From the NCBI GenBank assembly GCA_028554795.2, contig CM068827.1, forward strand, positions 69,865,809 through 69,929,808: 64,000 nt of DNA. The letters run 5' to 3'. Shown here piece by piece: positions 56,078-64,000 of this stretch. The notes under the pieces were generated by a model, which searched no databases, was not told the DNA's origin, and was given only the letters and a program-made list of their open reading frames with translations. Both the position numbers and the translations under genes were made by a program. Each line of letters begins with the position of its first letter. Position 1 is the first letter of the stretch. The stretch is from Sinohyriopsis cumingii. Its lineage: Eukaryota; Mollusca; Bivalvia; Unionida; Unionidae.

Positions 56078-56620
56078 GTCACAGCGCCATCTGTTGTCAT
56101 AATGAGGCATTATTTTATGCTAACTGCCTCGATTCTAACTTGCAACGTGCTTGATGCTACATTATAGTCATGATTTTGGAAGGTGCAGTTTGTGTAACTT
56201 GTGATATAGCAAGTTTATAAATGGAATATTAAAACTTGTAATAACTGACGTAGCATTTGCCATACGAAAAACTACAGAATCAATTCAGTAGTTAGCAAAT
56301 TGCAAGATACAAGGACGCAGAAGGAAAGTAGATCTAGGCACTTTCAAACAGCCATTTACAGCTTGCATCAATGAAGAATAGAAAATTCATGACAAGAATT
56401 ATGAATGTAGCACTTGCAAGCAGCCATTGACCATAATGCAAAAGGAAAGTAGCACTTGCAACATGCCACGTACAATCTGCATCAATGATGAATACGATAT
56501 ACATTGATAGAATTATGAAAGTAGCACTTGCAAGCAGCCATTTACAATAATGCATCAAGGAAGATTAGAAAATACATGCATATAATTATGGCGGTAATCC
56601 CCCTCCATACGATTTGAGCC
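56078..56620 (-). repeat. Dispersed repeat R3, copy 2
   Basis: Inverted relative to 48264-48792. Here the roughly 85-bp subrepeat (gcacttgcaagcagccattga) is present about three times. Confidence 0.75.
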
Positions 56621-57334
56621 CGATTTGAAAACTGATTTACTGGTAAAACTGGTTTATACCGAATTTAAAACAAACAAAACATAAAAACACAATGAATGTT
56701 GCACGATTTATTTTGGCAAAACGTATCATGGAGAAAGATTCTGGTTTACGAAACCTCCACACCATTTATTGTAACCGATGCGTTTTAGTCTGTAGTACAG
56801 GGTGATTCCAGAAAACTAAAATGATGTGCTTGACGAACTGGATGAATTTCGGGGGGAGGGGGGAGACAGATAGCTTTTATATCGGCATGAGCTAGAAAGA
56901 ACGAACTTCTTATAGTAGTTCAAAATTCGTCATTTTGAGGAAAAATACAGCTTTAACAAAGTGGTAACATGAAAACTTTTTATCTCGACTTAAGTCCACA
57001 GTTTTGCAACAAACAACAAATACACCAGTACATTTTTCGTAAGAGAAAACAACAAAATCGTGTACCATTCTACGCTTTAATAAAAACAAAATGAGTGGTG
57101 AAGCAGTTTGCAATGATTGGTTTTGGTGTTTTGCGGCACAGTAACACAAGTAGGTATACATTGCTTAAGGTCAAACCACAGTAGCCGACTTGCGTTCGAT
57201 GGTAGGTTTCAAACCTGTACCATTTTTGTCGCAAATCAGACACGCTAACCACTGAGTCACAGTGGTTCTTTATCCAACATTCACCTCTTATGACATTCAA
57301 AAGGATCCATCAGGTCTCTGTAACATTTACCAAT
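56621..57334. other. No recognisable gene
   Basis: At 57160-57265 a possible degenerate reverse tRNA-like head (gtttcaaacctgtaccattt, gctaaccactgagtcacagtgg) resembles a SINE head, but no SINE-A or SINE-B body follows. Confidence 0.35.
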
Positions 57335-57640
57335 CCGGTGGCCTAAGTGGTTAAAGCATCTGCCTTTGATGCGGGAGGTCGTTGGTTCTAACCCCGGCCA
57401 AGTCATTTCAAGGACTTATAAAAAATGTTACTTGCAGCTGTCTCACTTTGCGTTCAGCATGAAGAAGTTAGTGATGGGACTTGTCGGCTTAGTATCAGGA
57501 TAATGTGTCTGGTGGGACACGATGCTACGTGTCTGCGGCATAATGCCCCAGTGCTAGTCATCACTATAAACTGCCACACTGCAAACATCGTAGCAATACG
57601 ATTCAAACTGTTATGCTACGTTAAAAATTCAACAACAAAC
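57335..57640 (+). mobile_element. SINE-A copy 6
   Basis: Head ccggtggcctaagtggttaa, B-box-like tggttctaaccccggccaag, body, ending gctacgttaaaaattcaaca. It is the only near full-length copy whose tail is not (CA)n. Confidence 0.9.
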
Positions 57641-57937
57641 ATCCAAATCCTATTAGTTTAAAATGAGGGTGGAATAATAACTAGAAACGCGATCTTTTTT
57701 CTCGGTGCTCTCTGTTCTTATAGTAATGGGTAGACTTCATGATCACCTACATTGATTATACATTCTGTCTGCTTTTGTGTTTATTTGATGCCTATTTAGA
57801 ATTATGTACGTAATTCTTGCATATTGAGTTGTTACGTCGTTGGATATCGGAAGCCTATGTATATAGTATTGACTAGCAGTTCTAGGCACGCACTGAGGTA
57901 AGTAGAAAAGTCGAAGCATACTTTACCTTGTGCAAAT

Positions 57938-58171
57938 AGGGTCACGAGTGGTCTTAAAAGCTCGCATTTACCGATCACTGCCATCTCACCTATCCACTTG
58001 GATTCGAGTCTCGGACTCGGCCAGTGTGGGTATGTGAGAAGATTTGTCAGTAGCTTCCCGTGGGTGTTGGTACCAGGCATTTCCCTGGCTCATCATCCAC
58101 CAGCTCAACTGTCCGCCATGCAAAGCATATGTTGCGCAGAGACATTGCGTTAAACCCCAAAACAATAACAA
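57938..58171 (+). mobile_element. SINE-B copy 7 (diverged)
   Basis: gggtcacgagtggtcttaaa head, B-box gattcgagtctcggactcgg, body cttcccgtgggtgttggta and ccgccatgcaaagcatatg, end gcgttaaaccccaaaacaat. Confidence 0.8.
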
Positions 58172-58427
58172 CTGTGTGCAAATAGAGTAAGACCTGAACT
58201 CGCTTATGACTGATACACGTATAGTCCTACAACGTAAGACACATCACCCGATATTTTTGTTCGGGGCGGGAGTGGGTGGGTGATGGGTTTTGCGGCCTAA
58301 CTAACGGCGCTGTGTAGCGTATTTTGATGTCGACTAACAGTGTAACGAAAGTCACATTTTCAGGAATATCACACACAACTTTCAACCAATAACGACGCTT
58401 TTCTACAAAGTAAAGTTATACTGTTTT
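58172..58427. other. No recognisable gene
   Basis: Contains a G-rich tract (ggggcgggagtgggtgggtg) but no gene. Confidence 0.4.
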
Positions 58428-59090
58428 TTGCCAGACTTTACTTGCCCTTGTGTCTTTCCTCTAATAAATTCAAATTCTACAAACGAAATAGACCTGTTTT
58501 CAAGTTTCGTTGGCCTACATTTCAGTTGGCTGGAAAGCGATCAATGTCGGGAATGCCGAAATCGGCTTAAGTTGAAATATTATTCTTTAATGAAACGAAT
58601 AAAAATATATTATGCCTATAGGAATTGTAAGCAACGTTTCTTTTCGTTCAAGAAACATATCCCCCTCATGAACCTACTTAAACATACTTCGGCATACCTC
58701 GACTACCGTCGCATTACAAGAAATTCAAATGTATGGCAACGGAACATGAAAATGCGTCCATTTGCTAGTGTCATATTTTCATTCCGCCAGTATAAAGACA
58801 GCACAGTAAGTATATTAATTACATATCAATTAGTGGAAGAGGGTCGATATAGGCAGCCAAGTATGTGAGATATTCCTGAAACTTTGACTACTCATTTCAA
58901 TGTCAACCGAAATCGGAACAGGCTATACAAGGCCGTTATTTGGATAGTAAGACATAGTACTAAAACAAAAGCAGCATGTGCAATATCGTACATTGTAGGA
59001 CTAATACACGTAATGAATAATACAAATGCGTCTGTACCAATCAAGACCATTGATAAAACTTACGAAAGTGACACTGTAATCATACTTTAG
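58428..59090 (+). other. Two adjacent ORFs of uncertain nature
   Basis: ORFs of 146 codons (58428-58868) and 68 codons (58884-59090) lie on the same strand in frame-shifted succession. The first contains QCRECRNRLKLKYYSLMKRI and YRNCKQRFFSFKKHIPLMNL, which vaguely recalls the zinc-ribbon start of ISXO2/Merlin-type transposases (paired Cys, then 'FF.s..IPL..LL'). The second has a hydrophobic middle (AACAISYIVGLIHVMN). No inverted repeats were found around them. Could be a transposase relic or chance. Confidence 0.3.
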
Positions 59091-59254
59091 GAAATTCATT
59101 CATTTATCTATGTAACTTTATATTGCGCATGTTATTTTTGGGACTGCATACCAGAATGAACTCACTTCTCTTTAAATGAAGTCAATAGGCAATTTTCAAG
59201 TGCCTGTTATCATTTTATTAACAATGTGAAACATCAAGATTTCCGGGCAATTAA

Positions 59255-59715
59255 AACAAAGTCCCCAAATCTGTGTTGATGCTGATGAACGATATGTGGG
59301 TATGATGTTAACTGTATATTAAAATGTGCAATTATGCTCCATGCAGTTCTTTCTGTGTACAGTTATGACACTAGCCGGTAGTTGGTAATAGCAACATCTA
59401 TACAGAAATTCAAAATGGCCACACGACAGATGGTTGTGCCATTCCACGTGGATTTACGATTTGTCTAAACTGGGATTTAATCTGGAAATATGTCCATATC
59501 GCCAAAAGAACCCTACAGTCGACTATAGCTTAACAGCCGCGAGAAATACCAGTAAATGTATAAATCGTAAAGAGATGTGTGCAGACGAGACTGGCTGTGC
59601 AGAAAAAATTGACAGCAAATAATTGCAACTTGTAATGTAATATCTTCGGTCAATATCGGCCATACAGGTGTGGGGCTGGCTGATTTCTCGGCCTTAGTGA
59701 TATTATATACAACAA
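59255..59715 (+). repeat. Dispersed repeat R2, copy 2
   Basis: Matches the reverse complement of 5164-5672 from ctgtgttgatgctgatg to the ggccgatattgacc-like region, with diverged middle parts. Confidence 0.65.
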
Positions 59716-60449
59716 TCACCGCGTCAGTCTAAAGCAAAGCAATTTTTGTTTTCCTGACCCGCTTTTTAAAGCGGCATTTTTGGATAGCTGTCAGAGTTTT
59801 ATTCTGGCCTGGCCTCTTCAAGGAGGTCATGTTTGGAAAGAAAGAAAAAAAAACGTTTACACGTGCTACTCCATTACTGACAATCTTCTACGAAAAATGA
59901 CTGCACGTGAAAATTAGCTGTGTTAGAAGAATGTTTGCTGATTCATTATGAATGTGTCATAAAATCTTTATTCAAAATGCGTCTGCGTAAAGGCAGGAAA
60001 TGGACTTAAGAACTTGCGCACAGAGTTCATTTAGCTGATAATGTCTGTGAAAAACAAAAGGTCAACGCTCTAATGGCGGTGAGAAAAGATAACACTTTCA
60101 GATGATATTTTCCTTCAAAACAACACCTTGGCTGTTTCAAAATGTAAGACTTTCCACTTTGTTAACAGATTCCAACATTCTACCGTCCGATGTCACTGCT
60201 TGCCGCCAGCCTAATTTTTTTTCTTCTTGAAGTTGTATTTGCTTATATCAGCGACTCATTTTCTAAAGAAAACATGTTCCACAACTACATAATTTAGCAT
60301 TAAATCAAACTTGAATAACATACCTTTTGAGATTTAAAAACGAATACTTGGGAGGGGTGTGTCAGTTATTAAAGAAAACAGAAAGAAGTGTGTGAACAGT
60401 ACTTAAACAGCAACAAGATTCAGAACACAAAATTTATCAACACATCAGA

Positions 60450-60451
<2 letters not shown>
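59716..60451. other. No recognisable gene
   Basis: Short ORFs only. Confidence 0.45.
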
Positions 60452-60534
<83 letters not shown>

Positions 60535-60554
60535 GTTAGTTAGTTAGTTAGTTT
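60452..60554. repeat. (TA)n followed by (TTAG)5
   Basis: About 40 TA units run straight into ttagttagttagttagttag. Confidence 0.9.
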
Positions 60555-61479
60555 GATTGACATTTTGTTCGTTATATCTGAGTACATACTGCCTTCTCCC
60601 TACTTCCCACCATTTGACCTCCAGATGAGATGTTGGGAAAAGCCGTGAAATGTGATTTTGTTATTTATACAGACTTTAAAATCAATATTCAAAATTAGTG
60701 AAATAAAGCACTAACACCAAAACCACAAAACTGCATAATGTCGGGAGGTTAAACGGAAATTATTATTATTATTATTATTATTCGCCAGCACAATCACCCT
60801 CATCTGGTTTTTAATTCATGGTTTAGGTAGTAAATTTGATCAAGATTTTAAGTAGAAAATAACATGATGTTGATGATTAAAAATCATTAAATACAAGGGA
60901 GTAAAGAAATCTGTATAGTGTGTATGTATTAAATTCAGATGTTGTGCTTATTTTTAAGTTCAATCATTTCTGCGTATTTAAATTTAAATTGTGAATTATA
61001 ATTTGGTTAATTTTATGTTTGTCCTATTTTGATACGTATGTGCGTAAATTGCTGTTGTGTAATATATATATATACGAAAAATGAGGGGGGTGATGAGACT
61101 TACATGTTTTCATCACATAACTACTTTAGGTAAAACATTACTCCATTTGAGAAGACAAAAAAATTTCCACGCCTACATTAGATAATCAGATACTATTTGC
61201 CACAAATGACTCGTATGGAAAAAAATGTGTTTTTTTATTAGAATGTTCTGAGTAGTTACACTTAAAACGATACAGCTGTAAAATTTTAAAACAAGGCCAT
61301 TTGACATTGCAGAGAACAACAGATATATGAGTGGGTGGGGTTGACAGTGCTTACAAATTAGCATGACGTAGTTAGATTAGCATTACAAGAATCGTCTCTT
61401 CAATTTCAAACTGTTCGGTTTATGTCCCCCTAATATTTTCTTTGTTTCTTAATAAAGACATGGAATCGTTATCCCCGTA
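60555..61479. other. No recognisable gene
   Basis: Contains (ATT)n at 60760-60782. Otherwise nothing recognised. Confidence 0.45.
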
Positions 61480-61810
61480 ACGTTGACGGTATGAACAGAC
61501 AGAGGACAGAAGAAAGACCAATCTGATTAAACTCAGAGCTTCACTGTCCTATGCGAAGATCGTACAGCGACCGCTTAGGAGTAAATTTATCACCCAGTGA
61601 GGTGAAGTATTATATCTTCGGGTTTGGGAGACTGAGTAGTATGGCTGAAGTGCATCAATATGTGCCGAACGATTTCTTTTTTCTGATTTCTGAAAGCTGC
61701 ATTTCTATTGCATAGTTCAAGGGTCACCAGAATATTGCCTCGAAGCTGTCGTCGTCAGATCTTCACGAAGGATATTGGAGATCTGATTTTAATCAGATTG
61801 TAGAAAGGAC
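61480..61810. other. Unassigned sequence with an ATCTGATT/AATCAGAT palindrome
   Basis: caatctgattaaactc at 61520 and the perfect palindrome atctgattttaatcagat at about 61773 bracket a 250-bp segment of moderate GC. A related palindrome lies at 36267. Possibly a MITE remnant; no clear termini. Confidence 0.3.
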
Positions 61811-62742
61811 ATTATAGACTTCACCAAAGGCGGGACTGAACAAAAAATTAACCCTTTCCCTGCCTGAGATGAATTACTACCGTAACGCTATAAGCACATT
61901 GTTTCTGCATTAAGAGCTACCTTAACATGACCTTGTCGAAGATCTAATAATAACGTTCGTATTGATACCTGTATTAATCATAACACTGCTTATTATTTCA
62001 ATATAAACGAACGTGTTTAATCTTAGTTGTAATCTGTACTGAACATGTAATTACTTCTCTCCCCAGCCCAAACCAGACACCCCCACCCTGCTAGTTCCTC
62101 GTTGAAAAGACATTTTAGTTAGCCAGGCTGTCATTCTGGTATAGATGTTTTCTAGTTCTGTCTTTTCACAGTAATTTTTTAAAACTTATTTAATGGAAAT
62201 CAAATATATTTTACCTGTACGATGGGACTGTTACTTGTAGGCAAGCTAAATGGCGATGTGTAAACATTTTTCTGATAAACCCTATCAACAGTGTGCCTAA
62301 GGCACATTTGTGATGTTCATGTATAATTCTGGACTAGTTCATTATCATATAACACTGTATTAGTGCAATTCACAACGTTTTTATTTGATTTCTGTATTTA
62401 ACTACTTGCTTGATAATGAAGAACACATTATATTGAGTGTGAGTCCGTGATGTTTTATTTGTCAACCCCATCTTCATTTCTCAAATATGCGGAAAGTACA
62501 TGTAGTAAAATGTGTCAAGATCATTTTTTATCAGAAGGGTCTCTTCATGGGCCCATGGGTTTGTGTTTATTGCCTTGAATACTAGTCATCGGCTAATGGG
62601 TTTGTATTTATTGTCTTGAATATTAATCAGTGTTCGATTAATTTTATCAGTTCTACTTGATTTTTTTAGACAGTTTAGGATCGTATTGATACATCTTGGA
62701 AAATTTTACTTAGGCTTCATTGCTCTACAAGAGAAAACGAAC
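61811..62742. other. No recognisable gene
   Basis: A 44-bp phrase around gggtttgt.tttattg.cttgaata occurs twice at 62555-62625. Nothing else. Confidence 0.45.
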
Positions 62743-62744
62743 TC

Positions 62745-62783
<39 letters not shown>

Positions 62784-63090
62784 AATTGGATTTTTAACGT
62801 AGCTTTAACAATTTTTCAGTCACATCACTACAATGTCTGCAGTGTGGCAGTTTGTAGTGATGTCTAGCACTGGGGCATCATGCCGCAGACATGCAGCATG
62901 ATGTCCCACCCAGTCACATTATCCTGACACCAGGCCGACCAGTCCTAACACTACCCTCTTAATGCTGAGTGCCAAGCGAGGCAGCTGTTTGTGCCATTTT
63001 TGTAAGTTTTTGGTATGACTCGGCCGGGGATTGAACCCACGACCTCTCGCATCCGAGGCGGACGCTCTAACCACTAGGCCACCGGAGTGG
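62743..63090 (-). mobile_element. SINE-A copy 7
   Basis: On the minus strand: head ccggtggcctagtggttaga, B-box gggttcaatccccggccgag, full body, tail gctacgttaaaaatccaatt followed by (CA)n of about 18 units. The most complete copy. Confidence 0.9.
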
Positions 63091-63754
63091 TCACGAACTC
63101 TTGTCTTTTACTACTACCGTTTAATCAAAAAGATTCAAGCAGAACTCTACACACGAAAGTTTATACCAGTTTGATTGGTGATACAGACATTGAAGGAATT
63201 TAGTGGATTAACAACAGTATTGTTGCATTTTTGTTTTGACCTGCTAGAGACTTGCCAGTTAGGAAGTTTTTTTTATACAGTATACTTGGAAAACTTTCGG
63301 CTACCATCTTGACATTGCTAGTGGTCCACCCTGTTTACCACGACGGTGACACAGGTTAGAAAATGCGTTTTCCGGAGCATAACACGTCTCTTAATGACCC
63401 CCAAAAGGACTTCAACGCCCAAACTAGAGCCCTACAAATCATCGTCAAGAGACCAGTCCTAGTCCAGACAATAACTTCCCGCATCTATATCATCACTGGA
63501 ACTAATTCTACAGAGACTGAAAACAGTCTACTAACATCCTAATATCCAATTTAGCTTCATACAAGATCGCAGATTCAGCCACGTATTACTGCAGAGGCAA
63601 GCGTGGCCAAATTTGCAAACATATGCCCGAGACCAGATCTTTCAAAAGTTGGACGACAGGAGTTAGCTTCCTTATCAATCAGAGGATAGGATAGTCGAAC
63701 CAAATTTTTTGACAAATATATGTCTTATAAATCGCAATCTGTGTTACTCAATCC
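63091..63754. other. Unrecognised, possibly the 5' part of the following relic
   Basis: Coding-like words (AEASVAKFANICPRPDLSK, about 63588) without a recognised family. Confidence 0.3.
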
Positions 63755-63945
63755 GTTGAATTCAGAAAACGAATGAATAACCACAAGAATCACGTTCGTA
63801 AGAAAATCAATGAGAACCTCGCCAACCACTACAACTCGATTGAGTATTCAGACGAGTCCCTTCAGATGCCTCCGAATGAATCGAAACTGGCGTGGACCGA
63901 AATAGAAGACACGCAAAGGGACATAACGGGATGCTGCAATTAAAC
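63755..63945 (+). pseudogene. Possible GIY-YIG-type nuclease fragment of a retroelement
   Basis: The frame reads RKRMNNHKNHVRKKINENLA followed by NHYNSIEYSDESLQMPP and ends CCN-stop. The 'RM..HK..IR.K....VA.HFN' pattern is that of the distal part of GIY-YIG nuclease domains carried by Penelope-like and related retroelements. The GIY and YIG core itself is not readable upstream. The window ends before more could be seen. Confidence 0.35.
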
Positions 63946-64000
63946 TTCATGGGGAGTTCGGCCTAACTGAAAGCGTCCAAATTTCCAAATGTAATCTTAT

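Overview
The window looks like a repeat-dense, intron/intergenic stretch of an animal (metazoan) genome. It is AT-rich, with long (TA)n, (CA)n and (CT)n microsatellites, many minisatellites, two abundant tRNA-headed SINE families, and broken copies of most transposon classes. The mixture (SINEs ending in CA microsatellites, Gmr1-like and DIRS-like retroelements, Polinton polB relics) points to a marine invertebrate, most likely a mollusc or another lophotrochozoan; that placement is inference. No operons, rRNA genes or genuine tRNA genes are visible. Only one short segment (31278-31523) looks like a host exon.

Layout. 0-7 kb: SINE-A copies, a palindromic MITE, a 24-bp minisatellite and a dispersed repeat, but no gene. 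7.2-11 kb: a degraded Polinton/Maverick-type element on the + strand, with protein-primed DNA polymerase B, capsid-like fragments, a minor-capsid-like hydrophobic protein and an adenain-type protease. 11-13 kb: GC-rich repeat and a hAT-like MITE. 13.1-20.5 kb: gag remnants of LTR elements in both orientations with LTR-like ends and primer-binding sites, plus a second polB N-terminus. 20541-22942: the best preserved coding unit, an apparently intact DNA transposon with about 120-bp diverged terminal inverted repeats around a 562-codon transposase-like ORF. 23-31 kb: SINE-B copies, a LINE RT relic, MITEs and minisatellites. 31.3 kb: putative first exon of a type II membrane protein, with a TCACGTGA box upstream. 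32-38.6 kb: two clusters of a diverged tandem repeat and a DIRS-like RT relic.

39.4-48 kb is a nested stack. A Tx1/L1-like LINE pseudogene (+) is interrupted by a 5.4-kb Ty3/gypsy-type LTR retrotransposon (-) whose pol order is protease, integrase, RT, RNase H. One of its LTRs carries a 464-bp MITE, and the other LTR preserves the empty site. The LINE also contains a block of 28-bp tandem repeats with about 190-bp higher-order periodicity. 48-64 kb: further SINE-A and SINE-B copies, two inverted dispersed repeat families, microsatellites, a few unrecognised ORFs and a possible GIY-YIG relic at the right edge.

Apart from the 21036-22724 ORF, every transposon gene seen is broken by stops, frameshifts or deletions. 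The elements do not act together; the window is a record of successive insertions whose relative order can be read at several junctions.
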